Source: Candidatus Omnitrophota bacterium (GTDB lineage: Bacteria > Omnitrophota > Gorgyraeia > Gygaellales > Profunditerraquicolaceae). Taken from it: a DNA stretch of 30,086 nt. The stretch covers positions 1-30,086 of the forward strand of contig VGKM01000004.1 of assembly GCA_016867005.1 (NCBI GenBank), read 5' to 3'. Position numbers and translations under genes: made by a program. The notes beneath the pieces were generated by a model. That model made no database searches, was not told the origin of the DNA, and worked only from the letters and a program-made list of their open reading frames with translations. This document shows, one piece after another, positions 14,358 through 21,593 of this stretch (position 1 is the first letter of the stretch; the number at the start of each line of letters is the position of its first letter).

Positions 14358-15911
14358 CTACTCCTTAAGCTTGATATTATTTTTTACAAGTGTTATGCCG
14401 CGCGATTTATCCAAATTTATAAGCGCGATATTATAATCGATAAGTGCCTTAACATAATCCAACTCTGAACGCGAAAGTTTATCTTGATAATCAAGCATAT
14501 CATGGGTGCTGACTTCGCCCGCAGCAAAGCGTTCTTTCTGGGCCGAATAATTTGCTTCTTCTTTTTCCTTTGAAATTTTCGCCACCTGCACCTGGCGTCT
14601 CTGAGAATCAACAGACCTTACCTTGTCCCTTACCTCTAATATTATATCATGCTCAAATTTCTTCAAAGAAAGCAGCGCCTGCGCCTTTTCAAGCTTCCTC
14701 TGATCGAAAACAGCCCTGTCTGCCGTGCCCCAGGGAACGCTGATCTTTACTCCTAATGACCAATCGGTATACTTGGAGTTTGCTTTTTGAATCGCGTTTT
14801 CATAGTCCTTACCCAGGCCATTGAGCCCGAAACTGCCGGTTAAATCTACAGTCGGAAGCAATGAATTTTTGGCCACTTTTATCCTTACGTCCCGGCTTTT
14901 CAAATCTATCAGCAAAGATTCATAATCCGGCCTGAATTTAAAAGCATCAGTCAAACAATCCAACAGGTCTATTTGTTCTTCAATAAATTCCGGTTTATCC
15001 AGTAATTCGATCCTGGCATTCCATGCCTCCGGGTCATCCACAAGGTTTGTGATGACTTTTAGTTCGTCTTCCGCCAGCTTAATCGCAGCTTCGCTGACAA
15101 TAAGGGCTTTTTCCTTTTCGGCAACAGCCGCTTCGGTTTCCAGCATTGCAACCGAACTGATAAGCCCTTTTTGATACCTGGCTTTGTCTATTTCCAATAA
15201 ACTGATCACCCTTGCAAGCGCAAGCTTATCGATAGCGTAATTCTCCAGTGAAAAAACGTAATTATAATATGCTTCCTTTGAGCTGCTAATACTGCCTATC
15301 ACTGTATTTTTAAAAGATGATTCTGATTCATCCCGGGTGTTCTGGGCAATAATGATGTCAGCCCGGTTTACCAAAATCCCGAAACCCTTGAGGAGCGGCT
15401 GGGTCATGGTGATCTTGGGCTGGACTTCATAATAAGGGTTAAAAATCTGGAAACTTGAATCGCTTTTAAACCTTTGATTAAGGAAATCCACTTCATATTG
15501 AGTGCCGGTGATCATTTTTCCCGTAACGCTGCCGTTTAAATTCATATCGGAAGTATTGTAAATAGTGGCCCCCTGTAAAACATTAGAAGCAAGCACGGTA
15601 TTATCCTGAAAAGTGAATTCCGTGTTAAACGTAGGTTCAAAATCCGCCTTGGCACGCCTTACATCATCAAATCTCAACTTCGGCTCAATGCCCTTGATAA
15701 GGATGTCCGAATTATTTTTTAAGGTATACAACATGCAGTCCAAGAGGCCGATTTTTAAAACACGGTCTTCTGAACCCATGGCCATGAACAAAGACCTTTC
15801 CATCAGGCGGTCTCTGTCTTCTTTGCTATTATCCTGGGCAAAAAGCGGGCCGCAAGATAAAGCGATAAGCGCCGATATAATTATAAACTTATTTATTGTC
15901 CTTAATTTCAT
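14358..15911 (-). CDS. TolC-like outer membrane efflux protein
   Basis: The 517-aa protein has an N-terminal signal sequence ending near LFAQ (residues 23-26). It shows the repeated long amphipathic helices and beta segments of the outer membrane factor family: an N-terminal half with KIGLLDCMLYTLKNNSDILI and TMTQPLLKGFG, and a C-terminal half with FRPDYESL, DLTGSFGLNGLG, LGVKISVPWG and a final long helix ending DYNIALINLDKSRG. The two halves mirror each other, as in TolC. It would form the trimeric exit channel of the pump encoded downstream. Its ATG lies inside the end of the marR gene (23-base overlap), so regulator and channel are co-translated. Confidence 0.92.
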   Translation of the reverse strand: MKLRTINKFIIISALIALSCGPLFAQDNSKEDRDRLMERSLFMAMGSEDRVLKIGLLDCMLYTLKNNSDILIKGIEPKLRFDDVRRAKADFEPTFNTEFTFQDNTVLASNVLQGATIYNTSDMNLNGSVTGKMITGTQYEVDFLNQRFKSDSSFQIFNPYYEVQPKITMTQPLLKGFGILVNRADIIIAQNTRDESESSFKNTVIGSISSSKEAYYNYVFSLENYAIDKLALARVISLLEIDKARYQKGLISSVAMLETEAAVAEKEKALIVSEAAIKLAEDELKVITNLVDDPEAWNARIELLDKPEFIEEQIDLLDCLTDAFKFRPDYESLLIDLKSRDVRIKVAKNSLLPTVDLTGSFGLNGLGKDYENAIQKANSKYTDWSLGVKISVPWGTADRAVFDQRKLEKAQALLSLKKFEHDIILEVRDKVRSVDSQRRQVQVAKISKEKEEANYSAQKERFAAGEVSTHDMLDYQDKLSRSELDYVKALIDYNIALINLDKSRGITLVKNNIKLKE

Positions 15912-16356
15912 CTTTAGAGCTGGTTAGAATATCTTTTATTTGCAATAAGATACGTAAATAATCATCCCTGTCTTTCTGAGAAAACTTATCAAAAATCTTA
16001 ATAAGGATCCTGCGCTTTTCCTCATTTATGTTCTTTAAAAGTTTTTGTCCTTTAGAAGTGATCTTTACCTTTATGATCCTGCGGTCTCCTGAATCATAAA
16101 TGCGCTGGGCATAACCATCCCTTACCAGGCGGTCAATCAGCCCGGTCATGGCAGCGGTTGTTACTGCAGCAAAACCCGCAAGGTCTTTCATCTTGGTTTC
16201 CCCGTGGAAATTCAGGTTCTCAAGCACCACTAATTGCGGAATTGTAACCTTATGGAGCAGTGAGCCGCGCATGCTTTTTTTCCCAAACTCACGCATTATT
16301 ACGGCCATGATGCTGGTGACCCTATTGGCAAATTCGGATAATTTACTCGGAGACAT
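15889..16356 (-). CDS. MarR family transcriptional regulator of the efflux operon
   Basis: The 155-aa protein has the MarR winged-helix layout: an N-terminal dimerisation helix, VTIPQLVVLENLNFHGETKMKDLAGFAAVT with recognition helix TTAAMTGLIDRLVRDGYAQR, the wing YDSGDRRIIKVKITSKGQKLL (the conserved DxRR) and long C-terminal dimer helices. AGGAGG lies 7 bases before the ATG at 16356. It is the first gene of the RND operon and overlaps the outer-membrane-factor gene. An inverted repeat at 16375-16403 overlies the predicted start point, so autorepression relieved by a pump substrate is the likely logic (inference from family behaviour). Confidence 0.92.
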   Translation of the reverse strand: MSPSKLSEFANRVTSIMAVIMREFGKKSMRGSLLHKVTIPQLVVLENLNFHGETKMKDLAGFAAVTTAAMTGLIDRLVRDGYAQRIYDSGDRRIIKVKITSKGQKLLKNINEEKRRILIKIFDKFSQKDRDDYLRILLQIKDILTSSKDEIKDNK

Positions 16357-16374
16357 ATTTAACCTCCTAAATAT

Positions 16375-16403
16375 TTAACTATGTTAACTATCAACATAAT
16401 TAA
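16375..16403. promoter_or_regulatory. 29-bp inverted repeat, candidate MarR operator
   Basis: The arms TTAACTATGTT (16375-16385) and AACATAATTAA (16393-16403) are complementary at 10 of 11 positions around a 7-base spacer. The repeat touches the -10 box and covers the predicted start point of the marR-efflux operon. TTAACTAT also occurs twice in direct orientation (16375-16382 and 16384-16391). Size and symmetry suit a MarR dimer site. Confidence 0.6.
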
Positions 16404-16431
16404 GTTTATCCTAAAAACATGTTTTTGTCAA
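16403..16431 (-). promoter_or_regulatory. Promoter of the marR-RND efflux operon
   Basis: On the minus strand TTGACA (16431-16426) is followed by a 17-base spacer and TAAACT (16408-16403, four of six consensus positions). The spacer contains a perfect 14-bp palindrome AAAAACATGTTTTT (16413-16426) that overlaps the first base pair of the -35 box. Together with the operator just downstream this looks like a regulated promoter. Confidence 0.6.
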
Positions 16432-16470
16432 GTTTTTTTAGAAAATGATGGATTGTGATGCCGGGGCCAA

Positions 16471-16986
16471 TCAGAGTTTATTGATGAGTTCGGAGAGGAA
16501 TCTTGATTCGGACCTGACCATTTCCAGGTTATGCTGCAAAACATTTGTCCACGGGGAGGGCTCGTCTTTTTTTTGAGAGCTGATCACATCTTCGAGGCCA
16601 GAAATTAATTTTTCCAGAACGCGCATGCGCGCCCTTAATTTGCGCTTGGCGAGAGGCGGCTCGACATACTGCAGAAAATACAGGCTCAGGTCCAGGCTGA
16701 ATTCCGGGCGCTTAAAATTCAGAAAACTTTGGGTCAACAATTCGTCGAAACGGCCGAGCCCTTTTTGTGTCAGTTCATAGACATAACGCTGCGGGCGCTT
16801 TCCTGACCTGTTAGCCCTTTTTAAAACCATCCCTTTTCTTTCCAGCACCCTCAAAGGGTAATAAATTGACTTCAGGTCAACGCCGGAAAATTGAGAAAAT
16901 ATCTCTTTGACCTCTTTCTTAATATCGTAACCGTGCTTTGGCCTTTCTTTTAACAGGCCTAATAATATCAGTTCGTGTTCTATCAT
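16471..16986 (-). CDS. PadR family transcriptional regulator
   Basis: The 171-aa protein has a PadR winged helix at the N-terminus: LILLGLLKERPKHGYDIKKEV, then LKSIYYPLRVLERKGMVLK and a basic wing KRPQRYVYELTQKG. A C-terminal helical part (about residues 95-171) would dimerise. The first helix-turn-helix segment with HGYDI is diagnostic. The ATG overlaps the accA stop by four bases, so it is translated with AccA. PadR proteins commonly answer to phenolics, drugs or envelope stress. The marR-efflux operon begins just downstream, separated by 114 bases with no clear terminator; whether PadR controls it, its own operon or something else is not visible. Confidence 0.88.
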   Translation of the reverse strand: MIEHELILLGLLKERPKHGYDIKKEVKEIFSQFSGVDLKSIYYPLRVLERKGMVLKRANRSGKRPQRYVYELTQKGLGRFDELLTQSFLNFKRPEFSLDLSLYFLQYVEPPLAKRKLRARMRVLEKLISGLEDVISSQKKDEPSPWTNVLQHNLEMVRSESRFLSELINKL

Positions 16987-17930
16987 CCCAGCACGCCTAT
17001 CCTTCTAAACTTATCATACCGGTCCTTAAGGAGTTTATCCTTGCTCTTGGAATTAAGTTCTTTAAGGTACCTCAGGACCGCTTCTTTCAACGTCTCACCC
17101 ATTTTCTGCGGATCGCGATGTGCGCCCCCTAAGGGCTCATTAATTGCTTCATCAATAATGCCCATTTTAACAAGCCCGGCTGCAGTAAGCTTTAAAACCT
17201 CTGCTGCATCCGGCGCCTTTAAACTGCTCTTCCATAATATCGCAGCACACCCCTCGGGAGAAATTACAGAATAATAAGCATTCTCCAAAACTGCGACCTT
17301 ATCTGCCACGCCGATACCCAATGCCCCTCCGGAACCGCCCTCTCCGATTACAACTGCGATTATCGGCGTAGCTATATGCATCATTTCCCTCAAGTTTACT
17401 GCGATTGCCTGTGCCTGCCCTCTTTCTTCTGCGCCTATTCCCGGATAAGCTCCGGGGGTATCAATCAAGGCCAGGACCGGTAAATTGAATTTTTCCGCCA
17501 GCTGCATCATGCGCAGGGCCTTGCGGTAGCCCTCCGGATGCGCGCAGCCAAAGTTGCGCTTTAAATTTTCCTTGGTGTCTCTGCCTTTTTGGTGGCCGAT
17601 AACCATTATTTTCTGGCCGTCGATTTTGGCAAAACCGCTTACAATGGCCATATCTTCGGCAAATGTCCTGTCCCCGTGCAATTCCACAAAATCAGCCATC
17701 ATCATATTAATATAATCCATGGTAAACGGCCTCTGGGGATGACGGGCAAGCTGTACTTTCTGCCAAGCAGTGAGATTATTATAAATATCATGCTTCAGAT
17801 GGTTGAGCTTTTCTTCCAGATTGTTTATCTCCGAAGAAAGGTCTACTTTCTTATGAGAAGTAAAACTCTTCAATTCCTGGATTTTCTTCTCTAATTCCAC
17901 AATAGGTTTTTCGAAATCGAGTCCGGCCAT
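16983..17930 (-). CDS. accA: Acetyl-CoA carboxylase carboxyltransferase subunit alpha
   Basis: The 315-aa protein matches AccA in length and order: a helical N-terminus DFEKPIVELEKKIQELK, then WQKVQLARHPQRPFTMDYI, the HGDRTFAEDMAIV segment, IGHQKGRDTKENLKRNFG, the PEGYRKALRMMQLAEKF block, the oxyanion region LIDTPGAYPGIGAEERGQ and EGGSGGALGIGVADKV. It transfers carboxyl groups from carboxybiotin to acetyl-CoA, with AccD, to give malonyl-CoA for fatty acid synthesis. accB, accC and accD are not in the window. No Shine-Dalgarno is evident before the ATG, which lies 31 bases past the L,D-transpeptidase stop. Malonyl-CoA from this enzyme would also feed the ketosynthases of Region A. Confidence 0.96.
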   Translation of the reverse strand: MAGLDFEKPIVELEKKIQELKSFTSHKKVDLSSEINNLEEKLNHLKHDIYNNLTAWQKVQLARHPQRPFTMDYINMMMADFVELHGDRTFAEDMAIVSGFAKIDGQKIMVIGHQKGRDTKENLKRNFGCAHPEGYRKALRMMQLAEKFNLPVLALIDTPGAYPGIGAEERGQAQAIAVNLREMMHIATPIIAVVIGEGGSGGALGIGVADKVAVLENAYYSVISPEGCAAILWKSSLKAPDAAEVLKLTAAGLVKMGIIDEAINEPLGGAHRDPQKMGETLKEAVLRYLKELNSKSKDKLLKDRYDKFRRIGVLG

Positions 17931-17961
17931 AATTTAACGGGTAAATATTTTATATTCTCAC

Positions 17962-18792
17962 TTAGTCGACGATGGTTACTTCAGTGCCTTTAGGAACAAT
18001 TACATACAATTCTTCCACATCTTTATTGTTCATACGCACGCAGCCTTGAGTAACCTGCTTACCTAAACTTTGGGGGTCGGTTGTACCGTGGATGCCGTAA
18101 CTAGGGACATTAATCCCCAACCAGCGGGTTCCCAGTATATTTTCGGGGCTTCCGGCAGGTATGGGTTTTGGCGCGCCCGGCTTGAACCAGGGGGGATTTG
18201 GGATTTTTTCAATTATTTTAAAATTGCCCACAGGCGTGGAATTATTCAGGCCTGTAGCAACGGTATATGTCTTGATTATTTCCTCATCTTTTGTTTTTAA
18301 GATCAAAATGTTTTGCGATTTATCTACCAATATAGCAGGTGTGGCCTTCCAAATTTTAAGCTTTTTACCCGGAGAAATGATATCGCTGGCCAGATTATTG
18401 CTTTTTTTAATCAACTCTATGGTTGTATTAAATTCCCGGGCGATCTTGTTCAGGGTATCTCCGGGTTTAATCTCGTAAAGGGCGCTATCCGGGGTAATAA
18501 CTGGTGAAAACAATAACTGGATATTCAGGTCCTCGATCTTTTTCTGCCAATTCATTACTTCCGGAGAACCGGCGCGCTCATTGACAAGTTTCTGATAGGT
18601 TGACCTTGCTTTTACTAAGTCCGATTTCTTTTCCAGCTCTCTTGCTTCAGCTGTTAAAGATGAGACAGAGCCCGTAAACCCGGGGATATTATTTTGCAGT
18701 GCGCCACAGCCCCTTACGAGCTTTACGGCGATAACGGACGCAATTAAAACAGCTGCAATCAATAAAACGGCTAAGATTATTTTCTTGTTCAT
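17962..18792 (-). CDS. LysM domain L,D-transpeptidase (YkuD family)
   Basis: The 276-aa protein has an N-terminal signal anchor (IILAVLLIAAVLIASVIAV), a helical spacer, one LysM peptidoglycan-binding domain (about residues 106-148, YEIKPGDTLNKIAREF) and a C-terminal YkuD catalytic domain. The active-site motif is complete: His235 in YGIHGT, then Gly250-Cys251-Val-Arg253 in TQGCVRMNN. Such enzymes form 3-3 cross-links or attach proteins to peptidoglycan in the periplasm. AGGAGC, the ribosome site, lies in the last codons of the upstream DUF212 gene, six bases before this ATG. The neighbouring PAP2-like and coiled-coil genes fit a cell-envelope cluster. Confidence 0.95.
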   Translation of the reverse strand: MNKKIILAVLLIAAVLIASVIAVKLVRGCGALQNNIPGFTGSVSSLTAEARELEKKSDLVKARSTYQKLVNERAGSPEVMNWQKKIEDLNIQLLFSPVITPDSALYEIKPGDTLNKIAREFNTTIELIKKSNNLASDIISPGKKLKIWKATPAILVDKSQNILILKTKDEEIIKTYTVATGLNNSTPVGNFKIIEKIPNPPWFKPGAPKPIPAGSPENILGTRWLGINVPSYGIHGTTDPQSLGKQVTQGCVRMNNKDVEELYVIVPKGTEVTIVD

Positions 18793-18798
18793 TTTAGA

Positions 18799-19254
18799 TT
18801 AGCTCCTATAAAAAGCGGCGAAAGCGATTAAAACTCCCAGGGCAAAACCTGCGATCACTTCTACCGGTGTATGGCCTACAAGCTCGCGTAAGCGGCCTTC
18901 ATGGATCTTCCCCTGCCAGTAAATATCTTCCATTACCTTGTTTAAAATCCTGGCTTGCTTGCCGGTTGCCCGGCGCACCCCCTGGGCATCAAACATGACT
19001 ACGATCGCAAAAGATGCAGCCAAAGCAAAATATACACTGTCAAAACCGTTTTTTAGCCCTACCGAAGCTGCTAAACAAGAGGCCCCTGCGGCATGAGAAG
19101 AAGGCATACCGCCTGTGCCGACGAACCAGCGGAAATCAAACCTTTTATGCCGCACTATCCCGATTATCACCTTGATCGTTTGGGCGATCAGCCACGTCAG
19201 GAGAGTAACAAGAAATATTTTATTATTGACCAGTTCTATAAATATTTTTTCCAT
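18799..19254 (-). CDS. Divergent PAP2 family (DUF212, YuiD-like) membrane protein
   Basis: The 151-aa protein has about four hydrophobic segments and the DUF212 hallmarks: TWLIAQTIKVIIG, then FRWFVGTGGMPSSHAAG (the PSSHA phosphatase-like motif), MFDAQGVRRATGKQARILN and a final GHTPVEVIAGFALGVLIAF. The family is a short relative of PAP2 lipid phosphatases and keeps SxxxH-like residues, but the biochemical role is unsettled. It may act on lipid-linked phosphate at the inner membrane. It begins two bases after the coiled-coil gene's stop, with no own ribosome site visible, which suggests translational coupling. Confidence 0.88.
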   Translation of the reverse strand: MEKIFIELVNNKIFLVTLLTWLIAQTIKVIIGIVRHKRFDFRWFVGTGGMPSSHAAGASCLAASVGLKNGFDSVYFALAASFAIVVMFDAQGVRRATGKQARILNKVMEDIYWQGKIHEGRLRELVGHTPVEVIAGFALGVLIAFAAFYRS

Positions 19255-19256
19255 TA

Positions 19257-19868
19257 TTATCGGTTTGAGGCAGGGTTTACTTCGATCCTTATCCTTGCAG
19301 GAAAGGTTGTTTTGCCGTCCTTAACTACATATCCGCGGTTACCGCTGCCTTCCGCAACTTTATCACGGATGACTTTTTGTTTAATCTGCTTTCCCACTTT
19401 TTGAATCTGGCTTCTTAGCTCTTTCATTGCCTTTTTCAGTTCGGTAATCGAACTCAGCTTGGCATTCAGGGCATCCTTTTCCTGGCTAACATTACTTAAA
19501 TCTTTTTTAAGCTGTTCGTTTTCCGCCTTAAGAGCGGAATTCTTTGTTTCTAACGCAGCTGCCTGGGTACTTGCTTTATCAAGCTCTGCTTTAAGCCCCA
19601 GGGCCCTTTCTTCATTCGCCCTAAGGTTGTTTTTGAGGCCGGAATTCTCCTCTTCCAGCTTTTTTTGCCATTCTTTCTCTTTCTCTAACGTTTGCAATAG
19701 GTTAAGTTTTTCTTTCTCCAAAGAAACTACTTCTTCTTTTACATCATTTAACCGGGCAGTTAAATCATGCTTCTCTTTTAAAGAAACCAGGTACTTGAAG
19801 ATACTAAAAACCGTAATCCCGGCTAACAAAAGTATTAATATTATCTGGCTATTTTTTCCCTTGATCAT
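19257..19868 (-). CDS. Membrane-anchored coiled-coil protein, hypothetical
   Basis: The 203-aa protein has one N-terminal transmembrane segment (IILILLLAGITVFSIFKYLV) and then a long heptad-rich stretch from about residue 30 to 165, with many Glu/Lys/Leu positions such as LKAENEQLKKDLSNVSQEKDALNAKL broken in places. The C-terminal 35 residues (GNRGYVVKDGKTTFP onward) look like a small beta element. The composition is of low information, so the family cannot be named. It is the first gene of the envelope cluster behind a putative promoter. The topology (short cytoplasmic end, coiled coil in the periplasm) suits a spacer or scaffold near peptidoglycan, but this is inference. Confidence 0.75.
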   Translation of the reverse strand: MIKGKNSQIILILLLAGITVFSIFKYLVSLKEKHDLTARLNDVKEEVVSLEKEKLNLLQTLEKEKEWQKKLEEENSGLKNNLRANEERALGLKAELDKASTQAAALETKNSALKAENEQLKKDLSNVSQEKDALNAKLSSITELKKAMKELRSQIQKVGKQIKQKVIRDKVAEGSGNRGYVVKDGKTTFPARIRIEVNPASNR

Positions 19869-19881
19869 ATATTTTCCCCCT

Positions 19882-19899
19882 GCCTGCCAAAAAGCAGGC
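19882..19899. other. Small hairpin in the leader of the envelope cluster
   Basis: GCCTGC and GCAGGC form a six-base-pair stem around a six-base loop. It lies in the leader of the coiled-coil gene, directly before its GGGGG-rich ribosome site. It is too short and lacks the T run expected of a terminator in this orientation. Confidence 0.35.
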
Positions 19900-19910
19900 T
19901 TAGTGTATAT

Positions 19911-19938
19911 ATTATATGGAGAGAAGCAAAAAAAGCAA
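19911..19938 (-). promoter_or_regulatory. Putative promoter of the envelope cluster
   Basis: On the minus strand TTGCTT (19938-19933) and a perfect TATAAT (19916-19911) are separated by 16 bases. The start would fall near 19904, leaving a leader of about 36 bases containing the hairpin at 19882-19899. The -35 match is weak. The 127-base gap separates this gene from the divergently transcribed YifB/ComM gene. Confidence 0.45.
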
Positions 19939-19995
19939 GGTTTTTTAGTTAGATTTTACGCGTTTTTTCGTCTATTAAAGCAGGAGGTGAGAAAA

Positions 19996-21537
19996 ATGCT
20001 GGCAAAAATACGGAGTTTCGGGGTGTTTGGAATTGAAGCTTATCCTATTGAAATTGAAATAGATGTCTCAAGAGGGCTGCCTGCAGTCTCGATTGTCGGC
20101 CTTGCGGATACATCCGTGCGTGAAAGCAAAGAAAGGGTCAAATCTGCGATAAAGAATTCCGGGTTTAGCTGGCCTCAGGAAAGAATCACCGTAAGCCTGG
20201 CGCCTTCCGATATAAAAAAGGAGGGCGCTTCATATGACCTGGCCATTGCATTAGGGGTCCTTGCTGCCAGCGGACAGATAAACTGTTCTCAATCGGAAAA
20301 TTTCTTTATTATGGGCGAATTGGCGCTCAACGGTTCATTAAGAAAAACACCTGGGATACTGCCTGTTGCAATCGCTGTTTCCCGCCTTTTAGTAAAGAAC
20401 ATTGTTATCCCGCGCCAGAATTCAAAAGAAGCGGGAATTGTGCGGGGAATAAATATCTGGCCGATGGATTCATTAAAGCAGGTTGTAGAATTCTTGAATA
20501 ATCCCGATGGTTTTGTGCCGTTAGAAATAACAGAAACAGAATTATACAGGAGCAAGCATGATTATCCGTTTGATTTTTGCGAAGTAAAAGGGCAGCTATC
20601 GGCTAAAAGGGCGATCGAAGTTGCGGTTTCCGGCGGGCACAACATCCTGATGATCGGCCCCCCGGGAAGCGGCAAGACCATGCTTGCAAAAAGGATCCCT
20701 TCGATCATGCCTGATTTGACTTTTGAAGAAATCTTGGAAATTACAAAGATACATTCTGTGGCCGGCAACCTCGCCAATAACGATGGGATCGTAACCTTGA
20801 GGCCTTTCCGCAACCCGCACCATACTGCTTCGCATATTGCCTTAGTCGGCGGCGGCTCAAGCCCCATGCCCGGGGAAATAAGCCTGGCGCACCACGGAGT
20901 TTTATTCCTGGATGAACTGCCGGAGTTTAACCGTAATTGCCTCGAATCATTAAGGCAGCCCCTGGAAGACGGCTATATGCGGATTTCCAGGATTTTAAAA
21001 TCATTTGTTTTCCCCTCTTCCTTTATCCTGGTCTGCGCGATGAACCCCTGCCCGTGCGGGTTCTATACCGACCCCAAAAAATCCTGCCGGTGCAATCCCA
21101 ATAAGATCGCCGCCTATATCGGGAAGATCTCAGGGCCGCTCCTGGACAGGATTGATATCCATATTGAGCTGCCTTCAATTAAATATACCCAATTAAGCGA
21201 CACAAAAGATGCGGAATCATCTGCGTCAATTAAAACCCGGGTCGCTAAAGCCAGGGAAATCCAAAGAAACCGTTTTTCCGCAGAAAACGGAAAATATCAA
21301 ACTATATATTGTAATAGCCGGATGCAGGCAAAACTGATCAAGAAATACTGCCGGCTTGATACCGAGGCCGGAAAGTTACTCAAAATAGCGATGACCGAAT
21401 TAGGCCTTTCGGCGCGGGCGTATGACAAAATATTAAAAGTATCCCGGACCATCGCTGATTTATCAGGGGCAGAGATCATTTTACCGGAACATATTTCTGA
21501 AGCGATACAATACAGGGCGCTGGACAGGCAATGGTAA
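19996..21537 (+). CDS. comM: YifB/ComM family Mg-chelatase-like AAA+ ATPase
   Basis: The 513-aa protein starts at the ATG preceded by AGGAGGTGAGAAAA; the frame is open further upstream but that part is antisense to the coiled-coil gene. The N-terminal ChlI-like domain reads RGLPAVSIVGLADTSVRESKERV and SLAPSDIKKEGASYDLAIALG. The ATPase has Walker A GPPGSGKT (221-228), the HHTASHIALVGGG and PMPGEISLAHHGVLFLDELPEF block with Walker B (302-307), and a Cys cluster CAMNPCPCG...CRC (Cys352, 354, 364, 366). ComM is a helicase that aids branch migration in natural transformation in gamma-proteobacteria; in other phyla the role is less clear. It is one of only two plus-strand genes. Confidence 0.93.
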   Translation: MLAKIRSFGVFGIEAYPIEIEIDVSRGLPAVSIVGLADTSVRESKERVKSAIKNSGFSWPQERITVSLAPSDIKKEGASYDLAIALGVLAASGQINCSQSENFFIMGELALNGSLRKTPGILPVAIAVSRLLVKNIVIPRQNSKEAGIVRGINIWPMDSLKQVVEFLNNPDGFVPLEITETELYRSKHDYPFDFCEVKGQLSAKRAIEVAVSGGHNILMIGPPGSGKTMLAKRIPSIMPDLTFEEILEITKIHSVAGNLANNDGIVTLRPFRNPHHTASHIALVGGGSSPMPGEISLAHHGVLFLDELPEFNRNCLESLRQPLEDGYMRISRILKSFVFPSSFILVCAMNPCPCGFYTDPKKSCRCNPNKIAAYIGKISGPLLDRIDIHIELPSIKYTQLSDTKDAESSASIKTRVAKAREIQRNRFSAENGKYQTIYCNSRMQAKLIKKYCRLDTEAGKLLKIAMTELGLSARAYDKILKVSRTIADLSGAEIILPEHISEAIQYRALDRQW

Positions 21538-21593
21538 TCACTCCGGCTTTTTTCATATTGACTTCGCATATTTAAAAAGGTAAATTAAAGGGG

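Noticed and set aside
19459..19995. Upstream extension of the YifB/ComM reading frame on the plus strand (179 extra codons)
   Set aside because: It is antisense to the coiled-coil gene, is rich in Ser/Leu/Phe as expected for a shadow frame, and the ATG at 19996 has a strong AGGAGGTGA ribosome site and begins the conserved family N-terminus.
21558..21586. Possible promoter (TTGACT, 17 bases, TAAATT) before the flippase gene
   Set aside because: The start point would fall at the ATG itself, the -10 is weak and the gene can be read from the YifB/ComM transcript; it does not exceed chance in AT-rich DNA.
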